A stretch of 64,000 nucleotides of DNA. It comes from Terebella lapidaria (Eukaryota > Annelida > Polychaeta > Terebellida > Terebellidae). Below the pieces are notes generated by a model. The model ran no database searches. It was given only the letters and a program-made list of their open reading frames with translations, and had not been told where the DNA came from. The DNA is taken from positions 22,648,868 through 22,712,867 of the forward strand of contig OX424555.1 of the NCBI GenBank assembly GCA_949152475.1, written 5' to 3'. A program made the position numbers and the translations under genes. The stretch's first letter is position 1; the number at the start of each line of letters is the position of its first letter. This document shows, piece after piece, positions 1-12,130 of this stretch.

Positions 1-935
1 ATCATTGATGAATCAGGCCATCCTGGACTGGTACTTTCCCGACCTTGAATCAAATCTGTGTTGGCTCCATGATAGTTCATGCTCCGAACGTGGGTATTAT
101 CCCACGTTCGGAGCATGAACTAGCTCCATGATGGGTTCATAATGTTCCGTGATGATCCGCGATTGTCTAGCAATGTCCTGGCCACCAAGAAAGTCAGGTA
201 AATTAGATTCACTATATCGTCATCCGGGACGATCCAGGACTATTTTGCAATCCTTGATGGAAATGTCCATATTTTGTTCATGGTGGTCCAGGACAGTCCT
301 GAGCTCATCGAGGATTATCCTCAGTGGCCGAGGTTCCTGTGTTGCCAACGTGTTGAGTGGAAAATCGGTCTGTGATTTTGACATGCTGGTTCGGGGTCAT
401 TGGCTGTTATGGCATGTTGGTCAGCGTGGTATGGGCCGGGTGATCCATTGTTATTCTGTGACAGTGCCCTGCATGTTGATCATCCTCACTGGCACCCTAT
501 TCAGCTTCAGTGCTGCTGTGTTCTACGAAAGGTCCATAGTTGATCCGTGGTGACAGTGTTTCAGTCTGTGGGTGATGAGCGGTTGTCGATTCACGACATC
601 TCCTGATTTTGGGTGTTCCTGGATGGTCCTTTCTAGGATCAAATTTTGGCGGAACTATAGTTTCACTGATAATGTGACAAAAGGATGGTTTCCAAATGCT
701 GTATACTCCAGTGAACCATCAGTCCAGGTTGAGTGGATTGTTTTCACCCAATTCACTATTTCAATATAAAATTTTCCTCAAATTAACTAAAATTCGAACT
801 CCGACCCCCCCCCCAGTTCCATTGAAAATAAAAGTATGACCCCCCCCCCCCAATAATGTTGAAAATGAAAGTGTGACCCCCCAGTTTTTACCCAACCCCC
901 CCCACCTGATAAATAATGACCGGCCCCTTAACACG
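1..935 (+). mobile_element. Harbinger-like TIR element, right part (left end outside window)
   Basis: This stretch parallels 13920-14974 along its length. Shared landmarks are the ATCATTGATGA start, the GAATCAGGCCAT and GATCCAGGACTATT words, a series of C-tracts each preceded by TGA (about 803-905), and the end GATAAATAATGACCGGCCCC followed by TTA. The second copy shows that this end is a terminal inverted repeat. The interior is a degenerate mixture of GTCCNNG and ATCCGNG words and has no transposase. A small perfect hairpin with arms GCTCCGAACGTGGG lies at about 80-118. The open frames at 149-553 and 572-769 lie inside repeat sequence and are not believed to be genes. The left terminus is off the window. 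Confidence 0.7.
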
Positions 936-3784
936 TTACGATATATAGATCAACGATCTCCAACAGAAACTTGAAATGAAATCACTGAAAAGGGCATTAG
1001 TTGGACAAAACAAGTGGATATATTCATATACACATAACTGACGTGTACATATATGTATGTGTTATGTTGTTTCTGTCAGAAATGTATGGCGAGATCTACA
1101 TGTATAGATTTCTCCCAGTGCCACTTCAAGAAAATGTGTTGCTGAATTATGAGCTGCTGTTCAGCGTCTGTGTCTGTTTTCATGCGGATAAATACCTAGG
1201 TATAGGTATATACAGAAACCTCTAATAAGTCCAATACGGTATGCATGTATATGTGTATCATCACTGTACACATAATCACAAGAAGTGATGTTAGGTGTTA
1301 TCCACATATACAGTTGATACACACATGTACTCATCCCGGTGCATGTGCGATAGTAGATATATTGCATGACAACTTACTGAAAGTACCTGAAGATGGCCAA
1401 ATTATAACTTTTGATCATTTGACGGAGGTAGAGAAAAACAATGTCTGGGATCAGTTTGATGAAACAACGATGTTTACTTTACCTCTCACTAACACCACAA
1501 CATTGAAGACAATTCGAAAATAAATAAATGGGGTTTTTCAAAAGTGTGATTTTTTCTACATAAATTGAGATTAGATATTGGAGAAAATGAAATGACAACA
1601 CATTTCGAAATTATCTACGAAATCCTCTTAGATATACAATGAGAAGGACGACTTCAAAGGACGTTTTAAATCATTGAAATGCGAAAATGACGAAATTTGG
1701 AGAAAAATAAAATCAACAAGTGTCAGAATGGTGTTCTTGAGTATGTAGTGTTGGAATATACAAGCCTTTGTCATCATTTCTTCGAAGTTCTCTTCCAGTT
1801 CATGGAGAGTGAGATATTTAATTTATATTCTATGTACAAAGTAGCCATACGTAACTCACTATTTGTAAATATAAGGAGGCGACATGAAGTGGAACATACA
1901 ATACATTTGGATGAATCATTGTCCGTGATATTTTGATTGTCATAAAATAGTCTGGAAGTAGAGGTATACTTGACATCTATCCTTGATACTAGTATCTGAT
2001 TTCACTGCGTTACAAGTAAAACCATTCATAAAAGCGAATCTTTAGTCGTGGATGGCAAGAGGTAAGGTGGCTACCGGGCAGTAAGTATCAATGGAATAGA
2101 TTGACAAGGAAAACAGACATAAGGCATGTTCAAAATATCATGGACGTAAATTATGGGTCTCATTTAGTACGTCCATGATAACGTGTAACAAAATTAGCCA
2201 AATCGCCTCCATAAATACACAGGTTCGATAAATGTCTCGTCACCTGTGAATATTTACGCGAACTGTCTTGGTAAAATTAGTCAATCAATTCCTACAATAT
2301 TCACAACGACTCAGATGTCGAGTATGAGTTCCCCCCACCCCATGTTTGAGAATTTGACGTGCCCATGGTGTGTACGAGTATGGATTGTACTTGCGATGTT
2401 TCTTTTCTAATATTCGAGAGCACCTATAGCCTTGCTATTGAGCAATACAAATGGAATGAGTTAAATTTTAATTTCCAAACCATTCATGACAAGGGGTACA
2501 TGTGCGTTACAGTGTATGTCAGGTAATGGCCTGGGAACTATTTGAAAGTCTTTTCTACCGGATGTATGCTGTTCAATTATTGATGTTTGTCTGTACAGAG
2601 TGTGTTGAGTTGCGCCACAATGTCAAAACAACAAGGTCGCAAAGTGCTCTAGATAACGAACAATCCTTGAACAGTGTGTACGACCTCGTTTATTAGCAGG
2701 CTGATAACCCGGTTGACGGACAACAGCAAGGACACTTGGCAAATATACTTATAATTATGAAACTTGATATGCCCGTGCAAAATGTTTACTTTCTAGTTCC
2801 TAGTTTACAAATACCAAACGGCTAAACATAGGTCATCTGGATATTAATGCCACTCAATTAGATTTTAATTGTTTAATAAGTAAGCCTGAAATGGGAATCC
2901 CCTTCACCTCAGCAAGCGAAAGGATTAAGGACGCTATGCGATGTTTTATGGGGGCGATATATGGCCGATCTGATTATCGTGGAAATCGAAATCATTGACC
3001 TCAACCCAATTCGCACGTAAGCGCTATGGACGTGATATAACCGATATAACGGGTGCGTAAATAGGCGGGACTGATAAGCTTTACGAGTCCTTGTTACACA
3101 TACCTAGCAAAGTGCCCGAACGAGGTGAACGTCCGTCGTCTGCCACGCGACCGCCCGTCCCTCTCAAGGCCTTACCCTAAGGCCACACGCCATCCTGCCC
3201 AGCCATATCGGGTTTAATTATTTCTATGGACGTGGCACCCGTGACTCGCACAGCCCGAATACCGCGTCTGCTGTCTGGTCTCGGGCCTTTTTTTTTATTA
3301 CTATTATTAATACGTGTATGTGTATAATATATATCGTCAACTAGATTTGTAGGGTAAGGTGCATACCTGCAGTGAGATAATGGATTTCCACGTATTGGTA
3401 AACTCAAGTGTTTTTTGAAAGGCATGGCCTTGGTACGATTACTTTTCTCAAGTTATCATATATGCCACTTAAATGTATTTACTAGTATACTACCTTATAT
3501 ATATTTTTTCACAAATGTGATAATTTATTTTGGTTCATGTAGTATCCTACTGGTATACATTACGTTACTTGTATTAGGTCGCTGTATGAAACTTCACACC
3601 CATGAATATGAGTTTATGAGTTAAAAGTTTCCATTGGATTTAACTCGCTACATGTATGGTCGTCTTTTGCAGTCAGTCCAAAAAGAACTTAGATGTGAAG
3701 TTAAAAATGCATACACATCGAACACAATACTATGTCAGGTCAAATGCTCCTGTTCCGTGAATATGACAATGGTTTAAACAAAAA
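936..3784. other. Intergenic region, no supported gene except one weak 3' exon candidate
   Basis: The stretch is AT-rich and unique-looking. It contains TACATGTA-type words and several short open frames of the length expected by chance (for example 1697-1936 and 2502-2696). The part from 3060 to 3300 is more GC-rich but shows no convincing exon. The only coding candidate noted is at 1341-1523. Confidence 0.5.
1341..1523 (+). CDS. Candidate terminal exon or gene fragment, unknown product
   Basis: The open frame reads through an acidic, well-mixed segment (key words ILHDNLLKVPEDGQ, LTEVEKNNVWDQFDE) and stops at 1521-1523. An AATAAA-type poly(A) signal overlaps the stop, as in a 3' terminal exon. 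The composition looks more protein-like than the flanking DNA, but I recognise no family. The acceptor is not clear: a GATAG just upstream could serve. The frame is short enough to arise by chance. It may equally be a remnant of a transposon protein. Confidence 0.2.
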   Translation, partial: ACAIVDILHDNLLKVPEDGQIITFDHLTEVEKNNVWDQFDETTMFTLPLTNTTTLKTIRK

Positions 3785-3950
3785 TTAGCCCAGGGCTAAG
3801 AAAGATTACCGGAGAAATGTACAGTATTGACTTATCAAAGGCTTTGACTTTTCAATAATGTTAAAGTGCTGACTAAATATTAAAATGCTGGCTAAAAAAT
3901 TTCAATCCCTAATGCTTGTTAGACATAGAAGGCGACGAATCCAAAAAAAA
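3785..3950 (+). mobile_element. GGTTACC-type element head joined to a decayed 147-bp-family unit
   Basis: The segment starts with the small hairpin TTAGCCC/GGGCTAA followed by GATTACCGG, the head seen complete at 59271 and 9894. It then passes into a degraded copy of the 147-bp unit, with the words AAAATGCTGGCTAAAAAA and TTAGACATAGAAGGCGACGA ending at CCAAAAA. The next element begins exactly at that A-run. Confidence 0.55.
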
Positions 3951-5244
3951 CGAGAGGCCATAGGCCACACACTTGCCGGAATGAGTACGTAATTATGACG
4001 TCATTTGTCGTCAATTCTATACTGCAAACTTACTGTGAATGGAGTTTTTTAATATGCATGATAAAATTGTTTTCATATATGTCATATTATACATGTACAA
4101 GATCATAATATCTTGAAATGATGAGTTTCCTTTGAAATTTTACCAATTTGTTGCCACAAAAACGTCAATTACGTCCAAACGGATATACCGATTGAGCTAA
4201 AAATTATCAGAAGCCATCACAGGACGACTTCACATCGTTTGCATATGCTAGATCTGCAGTATATGTTATAACTTTCCACATATGACACTCAAAAGGCCTA
4301 AATGTCAGTCTGAAATCACATTTGACGTCATTATGACGTCAATTGACGTCCGATTCCAAAAATGACAACATATTTGGAAAGTACTCTCGAAGACCTTTCA
4401 AACGAGCTACTACTCGATATTTTTGCAAAAGGTCAAGGTCAAGGTCATTTTTGAGGTCAACTTCGACCTCAGGCGCTTGCAAAGGCTATCGGTCATACGC
4501 CTTACGTGTAAACGCAAAAGTTGTTAGGCTAAGTGAGTGCAATACTCTGGATTTACTTTCGTGTCTCTATCTTGCTTACTTCCCGAGATATAGTGACCCA
4601 CATGGTTTTCACTTGCAGGTCAATATTGACCTTGACTTTCGACCTTTGACCTTGAAATTTCCTGGAACAAAAGAACTTATCCTTGACTATAAACTGGTGT
4701 ATTATCAGAATTTTACGCACATTATTGACGCTTTTATCAGCATCGACAGCTTGAAACATGCAATTTCGCTTATAATGGGGCTGATTTCGTTGCCATAGAA
4801 ACGTCAATTACGTCATAACGAATGGACCGGTCTCACATCGTTTCGAAGCATCAGATCGAAAATCGGAGAAGGTGACCTCCAAGGTCAAATATTCGACCTC
4901 AGGCGAACTTCTCAAGGTCAAGGTCAAAGGTAAAGGTCAAGGTCACGGAAGATAGAACTCGAGTTTTTCTACAATATGAACTTGGTTTGAAGTCTCTAGC
5001 ACAAATAGAACCGGAGTTATGGCCACTTAGGTGTTTTCAACGTTTTGCGTGACCTTGACCTTGACCTTTGACCTAGATACACCAAAATAGGACGTTTTCT
5101 GCCCGGTGTTCTAGAGAATATGTACACCAACTTTGAGAGAAATCAAGTAAGAATTGTGGACGCTAGGCTGGACACAAACAAACAAATCCACAAATCCACG
5201 AACGAACCAACATACTTGCCGAAATCTTTAGATTCCGGCAAGTA
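3951..5244 (+). mobile_element. Helentron/HINE-like nonautonomous element, ACTTGCCGG subfamily
   Basis: The head reads CACACACTTGCCGGAATGA. The tail is a hairpin made of ACTTGCCGAAATC, a short loop and GATTCCGGCAAGTA, so the tail arms repeat the head word. The body is very rich in AGGTCA half-sites in both orientations, in runs such as AAGGTCAAGGTCAAGGTCA near 4430 and GACCTTGACCTTGACC near 5055. An A-rich ACAAACAAACAAATCC stretch sits just before the tail, where pearl/HINE elements carry a microsatellite. There is no coding capacity: the 151-residue frame at 4343-4798 crosses repeat units and matches nothing. Both flanks are parts of one 147-bp-family unit, so the element is a nested insertion. 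Confidence 0.65.
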
Positions 5245-5582
5245 AAAATGTCTGTTTAGCTCTACGACGAACCGTTTCCGACATAGAAAGGAAACCTCAA
5301 GGATGAATCAGCAGAAATTTCTTCCGAGCTATAGGTCAAAGGATTGATCCCAAAATCAATCGTGGAAACCAAGTCCCAAAATCAAACGTTGCCTCGCGGA
5401 CCATGGAGACGGCTTAAGAAACCATGGCATTCTTCCACCTATCATTTCTGACCAGTGGTGAGAATTTGACAAAGATACATGAAGGTAGACCAACATTACT
5501 GTCTGGACTCTAAAACGGCGAGAGAAGAAACAAGAAAATATTGATAAACCAAAAAGGCATACTCTCGAAATACCTTAATTAG
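5245..5582 (+). mobile_element. 3' part of a 147-bp-family element with tail hairpin
   Basis: The segment begins in the middle of a 147-bp unit (TTAGCTCTACGACGAACCG). It continues through the family's unique 3' region (CTCAAGGATGA, GGATTGATCCCAAAATCAAT, GTCTGGACTCTAAAACGGCG). It ends with the tail hairpin AAGGCATACTCTCGAAATACCTTAAT. The same tail recurs at 8603-8634, 26391-26417 and, diverged, 41786-41818. Confidence 0.6.
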
Positions 5583-7144
5583 TCCAGGGGGTTAGGAAGG
5601 TTAGCTGAAATATGTAAATGAATGTACAAGAAAACAATTTCTGTCTGATTGCTGCTTTAACCTATCAATTTCACTGCAGATTCAAGGTCACCAAAAGATC
5701 CACCTGATATGACTATATGCCCATAATGAAAACCTAAGTTCTATCCACAGGTATTCCATTTTACATCTTTCACGTCATCATCTTAGGTGAAGAAATCCAT
5801 GTGGCAAGATCTGCCACATATGTGTCTTCCTCTATGTTTCAATACAAACCTAAATTATGCTTACGATACTTTTATATGCAGAGTCCAATGTACACAATTT
5901 AGCTCGAATATGACCCTTTGATTTACCACTCAAGGTCACTTGAGAAAACGAAGGTCCAAAACTGGTCGCTTCTCATCTCGTAAAAATAAGAGAATAAAAA
6001 AATAATGCTAAAAATATCTCCCCCTTGAAATATTGTTTTGGCATTTTTTTACCATATTTTAGAGCGACGTGTCCGAAAACAACAAACAAAGTTTCGCTCT
6101 ACAACGCACCGTTTCCGAGATATCGACGAAAACATAAAATGCCGACTCAGCGAAAAAAATCAAGGTCAAGGGTTAGACCTAATACCCCATAGGCATGTTT
6201 GTCTAGGGCAACCAGTCAGAAAATGAGGTCCGTTTTGCTGTACGATGCACCGTTTCCGCATGAGAGCCTCAAGGATGAATCAGCAAAAATTCTTACGAGC
6301 TCTACGTCGAAGGTCGATCGACGGATTGATCCCAAAATCGATAGGGTAATTCCCTGGTGGTAGATGAACCTCTATGCAAAGATCTACAGCCATTGCCTGA
6401 ATACTGTCTGAGTTATCGTCTGGAGACCAAGCCCCAAAAATCAACAATGATTTCATCCTTACGGAACTTTCGGACCTCGGATCCTGCTAAAAAAGAATAG
6501 GGTTCTTCCATATATCATTTTTGACCTGTGGTGAAAATTTGGCAAGGATACATCAAGGCAAACTAAAGTTATCGGACAGAAACCAAAACGGCGGGATAAA
6601 AATTCTGCTGAAACCACAAATGAACAAGCATTTAGCTCAATATTTTGTTTTTCGTGTATATTTTAAATCAACCGGAGAAATGTTTAGTGTTAAATCACAA
6701 CTATTATCACCAAAATCTACGTTTTGACCTTCCAAGTTCCTTGAAGGTCAAATTCAAGCTCACCTGTAAAAACAATCGCCATATATGACTTTCCATTTGA
6801 ATGTGCCAATATTTAAGCTCTATCTTGAAGTGTTCTAGAAGTTTACTCCATACAGCTCCCAATACAAGGAATACAAGGTGAAATTTCCAAAAAAAGTCCC
6901 AAAAAAGTTTCAACGGCAAAAACGAGCAGTGACTTGCTTTTGGGGAAATGATTTTTTCGTCGACCCGTCGAAAAATTAAAATGGCCGCGACACGCACGCA
7001 GATCCGTGACTCAAGGGCAATGAAACTTATACACATCATGTAGGTAAGTGAGGGAAATTTTTTGAAACAAAAATCTCAAAACTGATCAAACAGCTTGCTA
7101 GAAAACTGCCGCTAAAATCTAATCATCATCGTTTTTCAATAAAT
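5583..7144 (+). mobile_element. Composite of truncated HINE-like modules
   Basis: Several incomplete modules lie end to end. One is a fragment with CAAGGTCACCAAAAGATCC (about 5680-5760), like the units near 55200 and 59100. Another is a 147-bp unit at about 6060-6250, followed by its 3' region to about 6600. The last, at 6720-7110, is a copy of the unit also found at 11090 and 11530 (CCTTGAAGGTCAAATTCAAG, then a 'cgccatatatgact' stretch, then ATGGCCGC). There are no complete ends and no gene. The short open frames here cross module borders. Confidence 0.5.
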
Positions 7145-8636
7145 TTAGCCCAAAGGCCAAGAAACGTTACCCAACAATATATGTTTTATTTTTTAGATAA
7201 AAACCTTTTAGGTCTTTAATTTCAGGTCAAGGCCAAAGTTCATCTTTAATTTCAGGTCAAGGTCAAAGTTCATCTATAATACCCATTAGACATATTTGTC
7301 TAGGGCGACGAATCCAAAAATAACATCCGTTTCGCTCTACGACGCACCGTTTCCGAGATATCGACGAAAACCGAAAATGACTCAGCAGAAAAATTCAAGG
7401 TCAAGATCAAAGGTCATCCCTAAAACCCCTTAGACATGTTTGCCTAGGGCGACGAGTTTGAGATTAACGTCTGTTTCGCTCTACGACGCACCGTTTCCGA
7501 GATATCGACGAAAACCAAAAATGCTGACTCAGCAGAAAAATTCAAGGTCAAAAGTCATCCCTAATACCCCTGAGACTTGTTTGTCTAGGGCGACGAGTCC
7601 AAAAATAACGTCCATTTAGCTCTACGTCGCACTGTTTCCGAGATATCGCCAAAAACGAAAAATGCCAACTAGCCAAAAAAATTTCAGGTCAAGGTCAAAG
7701 TTCATCCATAATACCGCCTTAAACTCTTCTAGGGCGACAAATCCAAAAATAACGTCCGTTTCGCTCTATGATGCACCGTTTCAGAGATATCGCCGAAAGC
7801 GAAAAATGACGACTCAGCAGAAAAATTCATGGTCAAGGTCAAAGGTCATCCCTTATACCCCTTAGACATGTTTGTCTAGGGCGACGAGTCCGAAAATAAC
7901 GTCCGTTTCGCCCGAGATATGCAGGAAACCTCAAGGATGACTGGGCGAAAACTCTTCCGACCTCCAGGTCAAACTGGTCATTTGACGGATTGATCCCAAA
8001 ATCAATAGGGTTCTTCTCTGTTGGTATATGAACATCCGTGCAAAGTTCTGCAGCCATTGCCTGTATACTTTTTGCGTTACTGTGCGGAAACAAAGTAAAA
8101 AAATCGACATGGATTTCATTCTCACGGACCGCACGGATTCGGTTGTAAAACAATAGGGTTCTTCCACATAATATGTCTGACCAATGCTGAAAATTTAACG
8201 AAGATACATCGAGGCAAACTAAAGTTATCGGTCGGAAACCAGAACCAGTGGGGAAAAAAACAACAACAAACAAACACAAAAAAACTGGGCGAAAACTCTT
8301 CCGACCTCTAGGTCAAAGGTCATTTGACGGATTGATCCCAAAATCAAGAGGGGTTCTTCTCTGTTGGTATATGAACCTCCATGCAAAGTTTTGCAGCCAT
8401 TGCCTGTATATGTTTTGCGCTATCGTGCGGAAACAAAGTCCAAAAATCGACATGGATTTCATATATTCACGGACCGCACGGATCCGGCTGCAAAACAATA
8501 GGGTTCTTCCACATAATATGCTTATAAAAATTTAACGAAGATACATCGAGGCAAATTAAAGTTATCGGTCGGAAACCAGAACCAGCGGGGAAAAAAAACC
8601 ATAAAGGCATTTCTTCCGAAATGCCTTAATGCTTAA
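7145..8636 (+). mobile_element. HINE-like element: GGTTACC-type head, about five 147-bp units, AAGGCATTTC tail
   Basis: The start is the TTAGCCC hairpin head with a decayed GTTACC word. About five core units follow (7200-7915), each containing GTCCAAAAATAACGTCCGTT, the ACGACGCACCGTTTCCGAGA box and TCAAGGTCAAGGTCAAAGTTCA. The unique 3' region comes next (TCTTCCGACCTCCAGGTCAA, GGATTGATCCCAAAATCAAT, CACGGACCGCACGGAT), and part of it is repeated at 8285-8580. The end is the hairpin AAAGGCATTTC/GAAATGCCTTAAT at 8603-8634. The head and tail words do not match each other here, so this looks like a recombinant between families. Confidence 0.6.
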
Positions 8637-9328
8637 TAAGGTCACTGATCAAATTCAAGGTCACGAGAATATTCAACATATATCATTTTCTATATGTCCA
8701 CAATTGATTGCTAAGCTGTGAATTCAATAATACGAGATATGTTTCTTATATGAATCCTAAGCTGTGAAGTCGATAATAAGTGACTGATATTACTCATTTT
8801 GTGCACGAGCCATGAAAATAAGGTCAAAGGTCAAATTTATGGTCATGAGAATATTCAGCCTACATTATTTCCTATATGTTCACAATTGATTCAAGTTTAG
8901 GTCAAGTTTAAGTTTATTTCAGTTCAGTACAAACAATATCTGTTTGTACTTTGTAAGGACAGTCTCTGAATGGTTTAATAATTTTACCTGGCATCCATAT
9001 TTTCACACTGTACGAAATCACTTTACTCCTCATCAGAAACAGAGAAAATCAACTGTGCACATACAGGGAATGATATATGAGCAATATTCTCATGATCTTT
9101 AATTTTGACTTCATTTTCAAGGTCACAGAACAAAATGGCTAATATATCTCGTACTATTGAATTTTCAGCTTAGCAGTCAAATGTTGTCATATAGGAAACG
9201 ATATATGCTGAATATTCTCGTGAACCTGAATTTAACCAGTGACCTTATTTTCAAGGTTATGGGACAACTAGCTAATACCTAAGATATATATTGTCCAGTA
9301 ACATTTCTTAGCCCTTTGGCTAAGTTTT
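8637..9328. repeat. Head-to-head inverted pair of 134-bp-family segments
   Basis: From 8637 to about 8890 the 134-bp unit runs on the plus strand (TCAAATTCAAGGTCACGAGA, TATGTCCACAATTGATTGC). From about 9060 to 9328 the same unit runs on the minus strand and ends in an inverted copy of the TTAGCC hairpin head (CCTTTGGCTAAG at about 9313-9324). About 170 bp of unrelated sequence lies between. This could be two insertions in opposite orientation or one inverted rearrangement. Confidence 0.55.
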
Positions 9329-9893
9329 TGTCTCATGCGGGGAACTCCAGCATTTAATTGAGGTTAAATTCGAAAGGGAACCAATGTTTGAATGGTTCGA
9401 ATTTGACATGCAAGTTCAGATTGATGAGCCTCAGCTCTGTGATTATAAATGATGATGTAATACATGTAATTATGATTAGTTCCTGCAATTTTGCACTATA
9501 TTTAGAAAATGCCGATTCCTGGAAAAAATCGAATATACGCTTACTATTGTTCAAATATAACGAAGTGTATAATATGAGCAGGCGCTTCTGTTGTAAAGTG
9601 TTTGCACATATTTTGTTGTTCCTTCTGGCCCAGGTAATATCATACATTCATATTTGGGCTAACTTCTCACCAAATGCCGTCTGTTTGTGCGCGGGTTCCC
9701 CGACCTCGGCAGTATGTGAGATGGTATGTGGTCCCAAATTGGGCAAGTGAGTTTTCACCAGGTCCTCTGGTCTCCTCCCAGGATGATGACCACCCTTACG
9801 CCAAGATCCGAGCCAACTAGAGATATTAATATAAGCATTATTGGTTTGTTCGTCAAAAAAAATTGTTGAAAAATAAAAAAAGTTTTTGAAAAA
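9329..9893. other. Intergenic spacer between repeats
   Basis: No repeat unit and no gene is recognised. The overlapping open frames on both strands (9358-9750 plus, 9354-9647 minus) have no domain, no splice signals worth noting and AT-driven composition. Confidence 0.4.
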
Positions 9894-10737
9894 TTAGCCC
9901 AAAGGCTAAGAAAGGTTACCGGACAATATATATTTTAGATATTAGCCCTTTGTCCCATCACCTTGAAAATAAGGCCATTGGTCAACTCAAGGTCATGAGA
10001 ATAGTCAGCATATATCATTTCTAGTATTTCCACAATTGATTCCTTAGCCGTAAAGTCGATAATAAGTGAGATACTAGCCATTTTGTTCTCTGACCTTGGA
10101 AATTAGATCAAAGGTCAAATTCAAGGTCACCAAAATATTCAGTATATATCATTTCCTATATGTTCACTATGAATTCCTAAGCTGTAAAGTTGATAATAAG
10201 CGAGATATAAGCCATTTTGTGCTCTGACCTTGAAAATAAGGTCATGCAAGGTCAAATTCAAGGTCATCAAAATATTCAGTGTATATCAGTTGTCCACAAT
10301 TGGTTCCCAAGCTATAAAGTCAATAGACAAGCAAGATATTAGCCAATTTGTCCTTTGACCTTGATAATGAGGTCAAATTCAAGGTCATGGCAATATTCAG
10401 CATATATCATTTCCTATATGTCCACAATTGATTCCTAATCTCCAATCTCAATATTAAGTGAGATATTAGGCAAAATGTGTCCCCATTATAAAGCATAGGA
10501 AAATTTAACATGGGAAAGTCCCATTTGGGCCGAGTTTGGGCCCAAAATGGCCCACTCCGAACGATTCAAGGGCAACGAAACTCATACACGTCACAGGGGT
10601 ACGTATGAGGAGTGTTATGCATCAGTAAGAGAAAAAGTTACTGAACAGATTTCGAGAAACCGACCGTCAAAGTCCAAAATTGGTCGTTTTTCATCAAGAA
10701 TGGCCGCCATTTTGAAAAAAATGCGAAAATGAAAACA
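9894..10737 (+). mobile_element. HINE-like element, GGTTACC subfamily, 3'-truncated
   Basis: The head is TTAGCCC/GGCTAAG plus GGTTACCGGACAATATA. About four units of the 134-bp core follow (9950-10460), each with TGACCTTG, GAGGTCAAAGGTCA or a decayed form, and TTCAAGGTCA. The post-core region follows (TAAAGCATAGGAAAATTTAA, CCCATTTGGGCCGAG, AATGGCCGCCATTTTGAAAA). The copy stops at 10737, where a second element head begins, so its own tail is missing. Confidence 0.65.
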
Positions 10738-12130
10738 TAGCACCAAGGGTGCTGTAGCTTACCGGCAATCATGAGAATTGCACAGAGTATTGATTTTCCA
10801 ACATATAAATTGTTACTGTTCTTAAACTCTTTTGTCAAAACATGTTCGTAAATGTTGCCGGAAACACATTTTCTGTATGGACTATAATAAGAAATCAAGT
10901 TACATCTAGGAAGACTTTTTTCGTTAATGACATATATTCACGGACTGTCGATTTAAAGGCAACAAAACGTTTACACATCACAAAGGTACATAAGGAGAAT
11001 CTTATGCATTTGAGGAAAATTGTCTGAATGCATTTTGAAAAAAGGGCCACCAAAGACAAAATTCATCGTTTTTCTTCGACAAAAAAAGGTCATTTTTTAC
11101 CTTCCAAGGTCATTGAAGGTCAAGCTCAAGGTCACCACTCAAACCGCAATATATGATTTCAAATTTCAATGTGCCAATACTTAGGCTCCATCCTGAAGTG
11201 TTCCATGAGTATACTCCGCACATCTCCCATTATGAAGGAAAAATTGGGTGAAATTTGGGTGAAGTCCAAAAAATTTTTCAATGGCCAAAAAACATTTTTT
11301 TGTGTGCTGGAAATGGCTCAAAACGAATAGTGACTGGATATGGGACAAAACACTTTTTTTTCGCCTACCCGCCAAAAAATCAAAATGGCCGCCACACGCA
11401 GCCAGTCATTTCAAAGGCAAAAAAACTTATACACAAAGGTACATAAGAAGAATCTTGTAGATGATTTTGAGGAAAACTGTCGAAAAAGACTTTGAGAAAA
11501 GGGCCACCAAAGTCAAAATTCGTCGTTTTTTCGACAAAAAAGGTCGTTTTGAAGGTCATTGAAGGTCAAATTCAAGGTCACCACTGAAACCGCTATATAT
11601 GATTTTCCAGTTGAATGTGCCAATAATTAGGCTCTATCTTGAAGTGTTCTATGAGATAACTCCGCACAGCTCCCATTATGAAGGAAAAATTGGGTGAAGT
11701 CCAAACAAATTTTCAATGGCCAAAAAAAAACCCTTCACTTTGCTGGAAATGGCTCAAAACGATTAGTGACTTGATTTGGGACAAAACAATTTTTTGATGC
11801 CTACCCGTCAAAAAATAAAAATGGCCGCCACACGCAGACCGGCGATTCAAGGGCGACGAACCTTATACACGTCATAGAGGTACATGAGAGGAATGTTTTG
11901 GAACAAAAATCTCAAAACTGATCAGATAGTTTTTGAGAAAATGCCCACCAAAGTCCAAAATTGACAATTTTTTGTCAAAAATGGCCAAATCGGCAAAAAC
12001 GATTTAATAAGAAACAATTAAAAAACGTCTTTAGATATTAGCCCAAGACAAATTTGTGGGGAAATTCATCATGCCACAAAAAGGACGACAAACCGCGATA
12101 ATAGCTTATCGGTCCAAAGGGCCGAAAAAA
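10738..12130 (+). mobile_element. HINE-like element, GCTTACC subfamily
   Basis: The head is a hairpin AGCACC/GGTGCT followed by GTAGCTTACCGGCAAT, a sister of the TTAGCCC head. The core has two units of about 440 bp starting near 11085 and 11525, each with GGTCATTGAAGGTCAA and CAAGGTCACCACT and an ATGGCCGCCACACGCAG box. The last recognisable sequence is AATAGCTTATCGGTCC at about 12101-12116, the left arm of the subfamily tail, so the 3' terminus is damaged. There is no coding capacity. Confidence 0.6.

Noticed and set aside
4343..4798. 151-codon plus-strand frame
   Set aside because: It lies inside the ACTTGCCGG-type mobile element and crosses AGGTCA runs. The Arg-rich start is translated repeat.
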